Positions 25,656 through 34,488 of a stretch of 64,000 bases of DNA are shown here, one piece after another. Source of the DNA: Altererythrobacter sp. Root672 (GTDB lineage: Bacteria; Pseudomonadota; Alphaproteobacteria; Sphingomonadales; Sphingomonadaceae). Every line of letters starts with the position of its first letter. Position 1 is the stretch's first letter. The notes under the pieces are model-generated. The model did not search any database, had not been told where the DNA came from, and worked only from the letters and a program-made list of their open reading frames with translations. The DNA lies in contig NZ_LMHH01000001.1 in NCBI RefSeq assembly GCF_001427865.1, forward strand, positions 1,240,001-1,304,000. The letters run 5' to 3'. A program made the translations under genes and the position numbers.

Positions 25656-27227
25656 TCAGTCGGGCCGAACGTACAGCCGGACGTCTCGCCCCTCCCGCCC
25701 GGGGACCTCGCGATAATTGTGGCTCACCGCGAATGCGGCAAGAGCGCCCTCCATGGGCTCCTCTTCGTTGACCAGGATCGCGTCGGGCCGTTTGCTTGCA
25801 AGAAACGCGGGCAATTCGGCCGCTGAGGTCGTCCGGTAGTAAGGTTTGTCGTCAGCCGGTATGAAGGGTGCAACGCGATAGACGAACTGGCCAGCCGCGA
25901 ACTCCGGGTAGATCTGCCAGCCCCCGTCAAGTGCCATTACCGGCGTCATCGTCACCACGTGCGCCCGACCATCCAGTCCGGCTTTCCCAGCTAGGTCGCG
26001 CATATCTCGATGCAGCGCGAGAGGCTCCCAATGGCCGGGTCGGGCAAGTTGGAGCAGGCCTGGTCCGATCCGCGTGACGGATCCGAGTATGGCGATCAGT
26101 GAAAGAGCCAGCCAAAGCGGCATTGCAGCCCTTCTCTCCCCTTCGCCAAGCGAACCGGCCAACGCGATCATCGCCAATACGAGGAAGGGCAGAGGCAGCG
26201 CAAAGTACTGCGGGAATGCCGGATCGGGCACGAACGCGACAATGAAGCCGAACCCGGCAAAAGCCGCGGGCAAAATCACCTTCCACGACGCGATCTGTCG
26301 AATTCCCGCCCACAAGCCCCTTTCCCACAACACCATGGCGATGAGCACGACCAGGCCCGCGATGGCCAGGAGGTAGGTGTTCGAGAGCCAAATCTCTTCG
26401 GCCAGAAGCGTCTTTTGGGCCAATCCCGTGACCAGCGGGTCGGTTGAGCTACCCCAGTAAGCCTTTTGCAGCTCGGTGAAGTAGCGCAAGGTGTGGGCCA
26501 GGAAGGCGTCGGGATCCCTGGCAAGATGGATCAAGGCCGGGAGCCCGCCAATGACGCCGCCGATTGCCAGGGGCAGGCTGCATTTGACTATGCGCTGGGT
26601 AAGCGGCCGCGCTTGCGGAGCAAGGACTGTCACCAGAGCGATGACTGGCGCCAGGAAGAAGTAGTTCACCTTGAAGCCGACAGCGAGAGAGGCGAACAGG
26701 CCTGCCCAGAAGGCGGAAACCGGCGACGTTCGCCCCTCATCCATGGCGCCGAGCAGGAAGTAGTAGGACGCAAACGCGAACGGCAACGGAATGAAGGTGT
26801 TGCTCACCAGCATGCCCGACGGGCCGAGAAACAGAACGTTGCCGGTCAGCAGGAAGGCACAGGCGAGGAAGGCCGGCAGGCCGGCGTTGAGGCGCCGGGC
26901 GATAAGCCAGAGCATTGCGATCAAGGCCAGCCAGGCAACTAGGACAACCAGCCTTCCCGTGAAGAGGTAAGTACCGGTCCCGGTCAGCGAGTATACCGAG
27001 CCCAGTAGGTAAGGCATGTTGGGCAGGTGGTTGTAGCCAAAGTCGCGGTAGATATCGCCCTGCCCCAACTGGCTCGCTACCGAAACGAACATGTTCTCGT
27101 CACGATTGAGCGGATAGGAGAGGAGGCGTCCGGCGATCCCCGCGAGCATGACGCCCAGAATGACCAGCCCGGCCTTGACGAATGTGCCGCTGCGCAGCTC
27201 GTCGCTCTTGGCGTCCACGTCGCTCAT
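25656..27227 (-). CDS. ArnT/GT39-like multi-pass glycosyltransferase
   Basis: 523-residue integral membrane protein with about 11-12 hydrophobic helices. The first periplasmic loop has the acidic motif LNRDENMF, like the catalytic loop acids of polyprenyl-phosphate-sugar-dependent transferases (PMT/ArnT fold). A soluble C-terminal domain follows. It may move a sugar from an undecaprenyl-phosphate donor, possibly the one made by the GT2/GtrA pair, onto the polymer or lipid. ATG 27227 has GGAGGG about 12 bases upstream; the longer form would start at TTG 27245. The exact family is uncertain. Confidence 0.78.
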   Translation of the reverse strand: MSDVDAKSDELRSGTFVKAGLVILGVMLAGIAGRLLSYPLNRDENMFVSVASQLGQGDIYRDFGYNHLPNMPYLLGSVYSLTGTGTYLFTGRLVVLVAWLALIAMLWLIARRLNAGLPAFLACAFLLTGNVLFLGPSGMLVSNTFIPLPFAFASYYFLLGAMDEGRTSPVSAFWAGLFASLAVGFKVNYFFLAPVIALVTVLAPQARPLTQRIVKCSLPLAIGGVIGGLPALIHLARDPDAFLAHTLRYFTELQKAYWGSSTDPLVTGLAQKTLLAEEIWLSNTYLLAIAGLVVLIAMVLWERGLWAGIRQIASWKVILPAAFAGFGFIVAFVPDPAFPQYFALPLPFLVLAMIALAGSLGEGERRAAMPLWLALSLIAILGSVTRIGPGLLQLARPGHWEPLALHRDMRDLAGKAGLDGRAHVVTMTPVMALDGGWQIYPEFAAGQFVYRVAPFIPADDKPYYRTTSAAELPAFLASKRPDAILVNEEEPMEGALAAFAVSHNYREVPGREGRDVRLYVRPD

Positions 27228-27475
27228 CGGTCGAGTGCCCTCCAAATCAACCGATGTTGAGGCGGAGAAGCGCAGCTGGCGAGCGCTATAACGACGTAAT
27301 CATTCTGGATGGCCATGCGATCCCAGTGGCTTACGTTCCCAGCTGGGCGAACCAAGGTGACGACGCGCCCGGATCTCGCCCCTCTAAGAAGGGTTAGACC
27401 AGAAGACTATCCTCAAAGCTCTCTCTCCCATGCTAGAAACGCCGTTGTTAGAAACGGAGAAACGACGTTTCAGCT

Positions 27476-28621
27476 GTGCCGTCGCACCACATATCTATCC
27501 TGACATCCGGCCTTGGGGCCGGTGGCGCGGAGCGCGTCATCGCCCAACTTGCGGCGCATTGGTGCGACACGCCCTATCGTCTTTCGATCATCACGTTCGA
27601 CCATGCCGAGGATGCGGTCTTCCATCCGCTGCCTTCGAATGTCGCCGTCGAGCGGCTCGGTGACACCACCGGGAGTGGCCTTACGGGCGCGATCCGCAAG
27701 ACCTTTGCCCTTCGCAAAGCCCTGCGCCGCGATCCGCCCGACTTGCTCATATCCTTCCTGACAAAGAACAATCTCCTCGCCGCGATTGCTTCGATTGGTC
27801 TCCCAACAGGCCTCGTTTGCTGCGAACGGAACAACCCTGAGCGGCAGAAAGTGCACCCTCTCTGGAATTTCCTGCTCCCCGCGGCCTATCGGCGCGCGGA
27901 TGCCATCGTTTGCCAGACTGAAGGGGTAAAGAGGTGCTTTCCCCGCTCCGTCGCAGACAAGTTGGTGGTCATTCCCAATCCGTTTGCCGGTCTCGATAGG
28001 ACCGGGCCGGAAACGGCCGGCAAGGATATCTGTGCCGTGGGACGCCTGACCGAGCAGAAGGGATTCGACCTCCTGATCGACGCGTTCTCCAGGGCTCTGC
28101 CGGATTTCCCCGGATGGAACTTGCACATCTGGGGCTCCGGACACGATTTGGAGGCACTGGAGCAGCAAATCTCCGACCTCGGCTTGAGCGAGAGCGTCCA
28201 CATGCGTGGCATCAGTCCCCGCCCGGGCGGTTGGCTCGACAATGCCGACCTGTTCGTCCTCTCTTCCCGCTACGAGGGCTTTCCCAATGCCCTGGGTGAA
28301 GCGATGGCGGCCGGCCTGCCGATCGTTGCGACGGCTTGCGACTTTGGGCCGGAGGAAATGCTCGACCACGGGGTAAGCGGGTGGCTTGTCCGCAACGAGG
28401 ACCCGGCGGCGCTCGCAGCAGGTCTGAAGCATCTGATGTCGGACAGCGCTCTTCGTGTCAGGCTAGGGGACGGGGCAACCAAAGCGGTCCAGCGTTACGC
28501 GCCCGCCGTAGTTTTCAGGCAGTGGGACAATCTCGTGCGGGACTTGCTCGGACCACGGGAAGAAGCCGTCGCTGCGGGAGCGAGCCCGGCTCACTCGTTG
28601 GAGGTTCGGGTCACCGAATGA
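27476..28621 (+). CDS. GT4 glycosyltransferase
   Basis: 381-residue GT-B glycosyltransferase of family 4. The N-terminal domain has SGLGAGGAERVI. The C-terminal donor domain has AVGRLTEQKGFDLLIDAF, the stretch ending in SSRYEGFPNALGEAMAAGLPIVAT and EEMLDHGVSGWLV, with the conserved E-x7-E pair. It presumably adds one sugar of the repeat unit at the cytoplasmic face. The start codon is GTG. It overlaps the ATP-grasp gene as ATGA, so the three plus-strand genes form one unit. Confidence 0.92.
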   Translation: MPSHHISILTSGLGAGGAERVIAQLAAHWCDTPYRLSIITFDHAEDAVFHPLPSNVAVERLGDTTGSGLTGAIRKTFALRKALRRDPPDLLISFLTKNNLLAAIASIGLPTGLVCCERNNPERQKVHPLWNFLLPAAYRRADAIVCQTEGVKRCFPRSVADKLVVIPNPFAGLDRTGPETAGKDICAVGRLTEQKGFDLLIDAFSRALPDFPGWNLHIWGSGHDLEALEQQISDLGLSESVHMRGISPRPGGWLDNADLFVLSSRYEGFPNALGEAMAAGLPIVATACDFGPEEMLDHGVSGWLVRNEDPAALAAGLKHLMSDSALRVRLGDGATKAVQRYAPAVVFRQWDNLVRDLLGPREEAVAAGASPAHSLEVRVTE

Positions 28622-29589
28622 GGAACGGGCCGCTGCGTATTCTGTTCACGTCCGCCGGACGCCGGGTTGAGCTTGCGCAGTGCTTCCGTGCGGCAGCCGC
28701 GCGATTGGACACAAGTTGCGAAATCCACGCCTGCGACCTCGATCCGGAACTCAGTCCGGCATGCCGAACTGCCGACGCCCGGTTTGCGGTCCCGAGGTGC
28801 ACGGCCCCCGGCTATATCGACACCCTGCATGAGTACTGTGTGACGCAGTCGATCGATCTTCTGGTCCCGACAATCGATCCCGAACTTCCCCCTCTCGCAG
28901 AAGCACGCGATCGCTTCGCTCAGACCGGCACACTGGTCCACGTGAGCTCTGCTGAGACGATCGATATCGTACGCGACAAGCTGAAAACCATCGAGGCGCT
29001 GGCCAAGTCTGGGGCTCCGGTGCCACGGACCGCAACGGCAGAAGAAGTCCGCCGGTCGCCAGGCGATTGGCCCTTCGCCGCATTCATCAAGCCATCCGCA
29101 GGAAGCGCGAGCCGCGGGATCGGGATTTTGCAAGGTCCGGAAGATATTCGCGCCGAATACGATGAGCCCATGATCGTGCAGGAGTTCCTTCGCGGCCCCG
29201 AATACACCGTGAACATCTACGTTGACCGCAATGGCAAGCTCTTGTCCGCGGTACCGCACATCCGCCTTTCAGTGCGGGCCGGTGAAGTCGAGAAAGGCCG
29301 TACCGAACGCAACTCCGCCTTCTGGGAGATCGCAGAACGTGTGGTCGCCGCCCTGCCGGGACCGCGAGGGGCGATGTGCTTCCAACTCATTGTTGACCCG
29401 GCGAAGGGGCCAAGGGTGTTTGAAATCAACGCGCGGTTTGGTGGCGGCTATCCGCTGGCGGACCATGCCGGCGCCAGGTTTGCTGAAAGCCTGTTAGCGG
29501 GAGTGCTCGGGCAACCCGAATGCGCATCCAACGACTGGCGCGAAGGGGTGACGATGCTGCGCTATGATGCGGCGGTGTTCGATGGTTGA
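28618..29589 (+). CDS. ATP-grasp protein, carbamoyl-phosphate-synthase-large-subunit-like
   Basis: 323 residues. The N-terminal Rossmann-like domain (RILFTSAGRRVELAQCF) precedes an ATP-grasp fold with PFAAFIKPSAGSASRGIGI, MIVQEFLRGPEYTVNIY and the metal-binding end FEINARFGGGYPLAD. The family ligates a carboxylate to an amine or other nucleophile, or makes an acyl-phosphate. The substrate is unknown; placement with a GT4 and a HAD phosphatase in an exopolysaccharide locus suggests decoration of the polymer. ATGA overlap with the GT4 gene and an 8-bp overlap with the HAD gene. Confidence 0.85.
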   Translation: MRNGPLRILFTSAGRRVELAQCFRAAAARLDTSCEIHACDLDPELSPACRTADARFAVPRCTAPGYIDTLHEYCVTQSIDLLVPTIDPELPPLAEARDRFAQTGTLVHVSSAETIDIVRDKLKTIEALAKSGAPVPRTATAEEVRRSPGDWPFAAFIKPSAGSASRGIGILQGPEDIRAEYDEPMIVQEFLRGPEYTVNIYVDRNGKLLSAVPHIRLSVRAGEVEKGRTERNSAFWEIAERVVAALPGPRGAMCFQLIVDPAKGPRVFEINARFGGGYPLADHAGARFAESLLAGVLGQPECASNDWREGVTMLRYDAAVFDG

Positions 29590-30274
29590 GATTGATGCCG
29601 CAGTCGTCGTGCTCGATCTCGACGATACGCTCTTCCATGAGAGTGATTTCGCGCGCAGCGGATTTGCTGCAGTTGGCGCCCACCTCGAAAATCGGCTCGG
29701 CGTTTCCGACTTTGCTTCTCATTGTGAAAGGCTGCTCAAGGCCGGCTCGCGAGGACGCATTTTCGATCAGGCGTTAGCCGAGTGCGGGCACCATCCCACC
29801 CCTGACTTGATCGAAGAGCTTGTCGATATTTACCGATCGCATAAACCTTCGATCCAATTGCCGCGAGATACGGTGGCGTTCCTCGAACACGTCGCGGGAT
29901 TGCCGACGGCCCTGATCAGCGACGGCCCCGCAAGGATGCAGCGGAACAAGGTCGTAAGCCTGGGTCTCGATAAGCTCATCGATAAGATCGTGCTGACCGG
30001 CGAATGGCCCGACGGCTATGGCAAGCCCCATCCCAGGGCCTACGGCGAAGTCATGCAATGGTCCGGCCGTATCGGCTCCGATCACGTCTATATCGCGGAT
30101 AATGGCTCAAAGGACTTCATCGCCCCAAGAGCCCTTGGGTGGAAGACCGTACAGATCCTCCGGCCCGGGCGAGTTCACGACGGCGTTGCACCAACCGCGG
30201 AGCACGAAGCAGAGTTCAGAATAGCCAGCCTCGACGAAATTAGCCTGCGTCGCGTCCTCGCTGGCTCGCGTTAG
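29582..30274 (+). CDS. HAD-superfamily hydrolase
   Basis: 230 residues with the HAD motifs. Motif I is LDLDDTLF (Asp12 nucleophile, Asp14 acid), motif II is ALISDGP, the motif III Lys lies in GYGKPHPRAY, and motif IV is VYIADNGSKDF. The cap insert at about residues 25-90 makes it a C1-cap phosphatase. The substrate is unknown; it may act in sequence with the overlapping ATP-grasp enzyme. ATG 29582 was chosen over 29564 because it gives a compact start and overlaps the preceding stop. It converges on the phosphoglycosyl transferase gene with a 4-bp overlap. Confidence 0.88.
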   Translation: MVEIDAAVVVLDLDDTLFHESDFARSGFAAVGAHLENRLGVSDFASHCERLLKAGSRGRIFDQALAECGHHPTPDLIEELVDIYRSHKPSIQLPRDTVAFLEHVAGLPTALISDGPARMQRNKVVSLGLDKLIDKIVLTGEWPDGYGKPHPRAYGEVMQWSGRIGSDHVYIADNGSKDFIAPRALGWKTVQILRPGRVHDGVAPTAEHEAEFRIASLDEISLRRVLAGSR

Positions 30275-30879
30275 CGCGACACTTCCTCGCGCAGGACTTT
30301 GGTCCGCCGCTCACCGCCGATCATGACGAGAACCGTTCGCTGCAGGATCGTCAGATCAAGCCAGAGACCGGCGTGATCGATATACCAGAGGTCCAGCGCC
30401 ACCTTCTCGTCTAACGAGAGGAGAGTGTTGCCATTCACCTGGGCCCAGCCGGTCATCCCCGGTCTTACCAGGCCTCTCCTCCGGCCCTTGTCGCCGAGTT
30501 CCTCGATGGTAATCGGCAGAAGCGGGCGAGGTCCGACAAAGGCCATTTCGCCCCGTGCGATGTTCAGGAGGCCAGGCAACTCGTCGAGGCGGCTCCGGCG
30601 TAAGAATGCACCCACTGCAGTGACTCGCTGCTCGTCGGGCAATAGGCGCCCAGCTTCGTCGCGGTCGTCCCGCATCGTACGGAACTTGTACAACACGAAC
30701 GGCTCGCCAAGACGCCCGCAACGGACCTGCCTGAATAGGACCGGCCGACCCAGCGAAAGCAGGACAAGCAGTCCGAGCAGCAACTGGATCGGGGTCAACG
30801 CGACCCCAAGGATCACCGCCAGCAAGCGAGAGAACGCGGAAGCCATCGAGCGCGGCCGATCAGGCCATTTCAGGTTCAT
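30271..30879 (-). CDS. Small phosphoglycosyl transferase (PglC/WcaJ catalytic core)
   Basis: 202-residue initiating transferase that puts sugar-1-phosphate on undecaprenyl phosphate. It shows one N-terminal re-entrant hydrophobic helix (LAVILGVALTPIQLLLGLLV) and PVLFRQVRCGRLGEPF. The core continues with YKFRTMRDD, the catalytic SRLDELPGLLNIARGEMAFVGPRPLLP and GLVRPGMTGWAQVNG. It lacks the four-helix N-terminal domain of WcaJ/WbaP and so is a small PglC-type monotopic enzyme. The start at 30879 overlaps the kinase gene by 20 bp; ATG 30846 is a possible alternative. Confidence 0.93.
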   Translation of the reverse strand: MNLKWPDRPRSMASAFSRLLAVILGVALTPIQLLLGLLVLLSLGRPVLFRQVRCGRLGEPFVLYKFRTMRDDRDEAGRLLPDEQRVTAVGAFLRRSRLDELPGLLNIARGEMAFVGPRPLLPITIEELGDKGRRRGLVRPGMTGWAQVNGNTLLSLDEKVALDLWYIDHAGLWLDLTILQRTVLVMIGGERRTKVLREEVSR

Positions 30880-33184
30880 TCCATTCTGGCCGGCGCCGGC
30901 GTCGCATCCAGTTGCGTGCCCGTGTGACGATGCCTTGCGGATGTTCGAAGTCATCCGAGTAGTAGTCCGACGAGTCGACGTAGAACTGGACGGAATCGCC
31001 ATACCGGAGCCGCGCGTGTTCGGCATAATCGACATGGTCGAAGATGACGCCCGACACGGCATAGTGGTGCAGGTCGAGGGATGCATCCATCTGCTCGATG
31101 GTCGTGCGTCCCCAACGGGCCACCATGATCGTCTGGTCGGCGAACTGCCCCATCGCCCGCGCGTCGCGCACGGCGAGCGTCGCCGGGGCGTTGATGACGA
31201 TGAAGTCGAACTTCTCCCGAAGATCGCGGAGCAACTTTGCCAACTTGGGCGAGGACAGCAGCACCGCCGGTTCTTCCACCGGGTTATGGGCGCTCAGGAG
31301 GCCGATCCTCGGAGCGTTGGTGAATTCGCCGTCGTCGTCGGTTGCTCCCTCATGAGGCAAGGGAAGCAACCCATCGATATCGGCCTGGCCCGTGATGATA
31401 TCGATAAGGTCAGGTGAATCGATATTATTCTGCAACCGTTGCAGATAGCCGTGCTTGCGCAGGTCCAGATCGAGCACCAGGGTCCGATCGCCCATGGCGA
31501 GGCCTGCCGCGGCGAGTGTCAGGGTGACAGTCGACTTGCCATCTCCCGGCAAGGGAGAGCTGACCAGCACGACTTGCGATCCCGGCTTCTGCCGCAGCGA
31601 CCGGATCTCGCAATACATCGACCTTGATACTTCGGCGAAGAGCGACTGCGGGTCGGCGATGACCGGGCTGTCGCTCGGATCGTCGGCCGGCTGGTCCCGC
31701 TCTAGCAGCGGAAGCATGCCGAAGGTCGGGAGCCCGAAGTACTTCCGGATCTGGGCAGATGTCCGCAGGCGATCATCCAGGAAGTCGCGCAGGAACGCCA
31801 GGAGGAAGGCGAGTATTCCCGAGCCGAGGAAGGCGATTATCGTATACTTGAGCGGCGCCGGAGCAATGGCGTCGAGGTTGGGCACGGCCGGCGAGACGAT
31901 CGAGGATGAAACGCCCTCTTCCTGCATCTGGGCACGCACCTGCTCAACGCGCGCGGCGATGGCTTTGTATGATTCATCAGCCAGCGTGGATTCGCGAACC
32001 AGGTTCTCGAGTTCGACCGAGTTGCCCACGTTTTGGTAGGACTTGCTTTCGACGCTCGCGAGGATCCCGTTGAGGCGTGCGGCGGCCGCTGCATCACCAG
32101 CTGCATCGCTGCGTGCTATCTGGGCCATCCTGGCGGACTCAGCGGCCGCAACCGCCCGAGCATTGGCTTGGGCGTTGCCTCGCTCCACCGTCATCGCGCT
32201 TTCGACGGCATCGATCTGCGACGAGATGCGCTTTACGTCTGGGTGGTTGGGGCCATAGCTCGACGTAAGCTTCGAGCTCTCCGCCACGAGATCGGCGTGC
32301 CGGCGTTCAAGCTGATCAAGGCCGGCCGAACTGGCCATCGCCGTGCTCTGCATCGATCCCGCCGCGGCGATCCCGCCGCTGCGCGCTGCCGAACCTTCGC
32401 GCGAAGCGCTGGCGGCCGCTGCCTGAGTGGCAATGCGATTGAGCTGGGCCAGGTCTTCAGCACCGCCCGCACCAACGAGCATGCGATTATTTTGCCGGAA
32501 TTCGGCAACCTTCTGCGCAGTGGCAGCGGCAATCTCTCCACGCTCGTGCTGTTCGGTCTCCAGGGAGGCGAGCAGCTGAGCGCGAAGCTCATTGTTCTTT
32601 GAGGCGCGTACGGCGCGAACCGACGCGGGGATCTGGTTGGCAATGCGCGCCGCCAGCTCGGGCGAACGCGAAGAGACCGAAATCGCGAGCAAGTCGGAGT
32701 TCGGCTCGGCTGCCACTGTCACCATGCTGAGCAGCCGGTTGATGGCGAGATAGATGAAATCGTCGTCGCCGGAGCCGATATTGCCCATGTCTTTCTTGAA
32801 GTGCGGATCGTTGAGCAGATCGAGGTCCTCAATCACGTGCTCTGCAGCTGAACGCGAACTGTGGAGACGGACAGCGTTAGCCACCCGCTGCGCGTTCTGA
32901 GCGATGACGTCAGCCTGGTTGGTACCCACCTGGTCGATAAGCTCGACCTGAACGTGTGCCGTGGACCGGTAGATGGTCGGTGACAGCAACTGATGGGCCA
33001 GGACCGGCAACGTGATCGCGGCAACGATCGCCGCCATCATGTATTTGTAGCGAATTGCTACCCGCAGAAGGTCCTTCAGCGAGATCGCCGACCCAGCATG
33101 CGGGGGCGCCCCACTGGGGTAATAAGGTGCCTGGGAATTTGTGCTGAGGCTGTTGCCTCCATATGATGCCAAGGCAGTTTGCAT
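30860..33184 (-). CDS. Polysaccharide co-polymerase/BY-kinase (Wzc-type)
   Basis: 774 residues. The Wzz-type chain-length domain is flanked by transmembrane helices near residues 50-70 and 430-455, with a long periplasmic helical region between. The C-terminal bacterial tyrosine kinase has Walker A SSPLPGDGKST (about residue 546), Walker A' LVLDLDLRKHG and FDFIVINAPA. A C-terminal tyrosine cluster (YGDSVQFYVDSSDYYSD) is followed by an Arg-rich tail. This protein sets chain length and couples polymerisation with the Wza exporter; phosphorylation of the Tyr cluster regulates it. It is translationally overlapped with the phosphoglycosyl transferase gene. Confidence 0.94.
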   Translation of the reverse strand: MQTALASYGGNSLSTNSQAPYYPSGAPPHAGSAISLKDLLRVAIRYKYMMAAIVAAITLPVLAHQLLSPTIYRSTAHVQVELIDQVGTNQADVIAQNAQRVANAVRLHSSRSAAEHVIEDLDLLNDPHFKKDMGNIGSGDDDFIYLAINRLLSMVTVAAEPNSDLLAISVSSRSPELAARIANQIPASVRAVRASKNNELRAQLLASLETEQHERGEIAAATAQKVAEFRQNNRMLVGAGGAEDLAQLNRIATQAAAASASREGSAARSGGIAAAGSMQSTAMASSAGLDQLERRHADLVAESSKLTSSYGPNHPDVKRISSQIDAVESAMTVERGNAQANARAVAAAESARMAQIARSDAAGDAAAAARLNGILASVESKSYQNVGNSVELENLVRESTLADESYKAIAARVEQVRAQMQEEGVSSSIVSPAVPNLDAIAPAPLKYTIIAFLGSGILAFLLAFLRDFLDDRLRTSAQIRKYFGLPTFGMLPLLERDQPADDPSDSPVIADPQSLFAEVSRSMYCEIRSLRQKPGSQVVLVSSPLPGDGKSTVTLTLAAAGLAMGDRTLVLDLDLRKHGYLQRLQNNIDSPDLIDIITGQADIDGLLPLPHEGATDDDGEFTNAPRIGLLSAHNPVEEPAVLLSSPKLAKLLRDLREKFDFIVINAPATLAVRDARAMGQFADQTIMVARWGRTTIEQMDASLDLHHYAVSGVIFDHVDYAEHARLRYGDSVQFYVDSSDYYSDDFEHPQGIVTRARNWMRRRRRPEWNEPEMA

Positions 33185-33339
33185 CGTACACCCCTGTGAG
33201 CAGACGCGCCGGCAAAATTTGCGTCACTCGCCGCCGACGCAAACGGGGTTATGGGCAATTTCAATGGGTTTTTGAAACGGGCATCCGTCTTGTCGGCCGG
33301 GTCATAAAGGGTAGCTCGAAAGGGTGGTAGCGAGATCCC

Positions 33340-34488
33340 CTAACGGCCGGCGCTGCGATATAGGGCGAGATGCCGGTCCGCTGAAACGTCGATCGAGAAT
33401 TGCCCGCTCTTCTTGACGGCTCCCTGCGAGAGGGATCGGTACAAGTCAGCATCGACGATTACACGTCCGATGGCTGCTGCAAGCCCTGCTGGATCGTCAA
33501 GCGGAGCAAGCAAGCCGTTCTCGCCCTCGGCCACCAGGTCGCGGTTGCCAGCGACATCGGTGGCAACGATTGGCAGGGCCATCCCCATCGCCTCGATAAT
33601 GGCAATGGGTAGCCCCTCGTAAGTCGACGTGTTGAGAAGGATGTCAGCGGAAGCCATCAGGTGGCGAACGTCAGATCTTTCGCCGAGGAACTCTACATCC
33701 TCGAACAGGCCCATGTCCTGCGAGCGCATCCTGAGCTCGTCGAGGCCCTGCCCACCCCCCGCGATCAAGAACTTAGGTCTCGCGAACTCGGGATTGCTGT
33801 CGCGCATTGCCGCTGCTGTTTCCAACACCAGGCCATAGTTCTTTTGGTCGGAGATCGTCCCCACGCTGAGGATCAGGCATGGCTTGCCGGCTGCCGTTCT
33901 CGGAGCGCCAGCGTCGAATTCACGCGCCGCGGCATTTGGGATAAGTGTGATCGGACGCCTGGTAAGGCTTCGATAAATTGCCTCCAGCTCAGGCGAAATA
34001 GCGACATACCTGTCTACGACCAGATCGAAGGCTCTGAACAGATAACCGGGAAACGAGAGCCGCGTGTTGTGATGGGTCAATATGACCGAGCCGCGAAAAC
34101 CGGAAAGGGCAACCATCGCCACCGCCCTGGCGGTATGGCAATGGATCACGTCCGGGACGCTAGAGGCCAATAGCTTTCGGAGGGCTGCTGCGCCTTCCAA
34201 TGGGCCGCGTTTCTTGCTGAGTCGCAACGACACGAAGTCACTGCCGCCATTTCGTATTTGTTCGGCGAGGATCGCTTCCATCTCGATGGTGTTGCCGAGC
34301 GTGGCAGCATCACAGAGCGCAATTACGCGGTTCGTTACCCCGCGGGCCGCTAGCGCCGCACTCAGGTTGGACACCAGCACCTCTGCCCCGCCCGCGGTGA
34401 GGCTCGTGACGATCGACCAAACATTGAGGGTCGTTTGCACTTGTTCGACCGACCCTTGCTCTTCAGCGATGGTCCGCATGTCGTTCAC
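33340..34488 (-). CDS. GT4 glycosyltransferase
   Basis: 382-residue GT-B enzyme. The acceptor domain has SIVTSLTAGGAEVLVSNLS. The donor domain has ILSVGTISDQKNYGLVLE, FLGERSDVRHLMASADILLN and STYEGLPIAIIEAMGMALPIVAT, with GENGLLAPLDD. It presumably elongates the lipid-linked repeat. GTG 34488 overlaps the flippase stop as GTGA and is the likeliest start; ATG 34479 is the alternative. A 155-bp gap with no gene separates its stop from the kinase start. Confidence 0.92.
   Translation of the reverse strand: MNDMRTIAEEQGSVEQVQTTLNVWSIVTSLTAGGAEVLVSNLSAALAARGVTNRVIALCDAATLGNTIEMEAILAEQIRNGGSDFVSLRLSKKRGPLEGAAALRKLLASSVPDVIHCHTARAVAMVALSGFRGSVILTHHNTRLSFPGYLFRAFDLVVDRYVAISPELEAIYRSLTRRPITLIPNAAAREFDAGAPRTAAGKPCLILSVGTISDQKNYGLVLETAAAMRDSNPEFARPKFLIAGGGQGLDELRMRSQDMGLFEDVEFLGERSDVRHLMASADILLNTSTYEGLPIAIIEAMGMALPIVATDVAGNRDLVAEGENGLLAPLDDPAGLAAAIGRVIVDADLYRSLSQGAVKKSGQFSIDVSADRHLALYRSAGR

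Noticed and set aside
18732-27227. Horizontal transfer island marked by mobile elements
   Set aside because: The locus content is variable by nature, but no transposase, integrase, tRNA or terminal repeats are visible at its borders.
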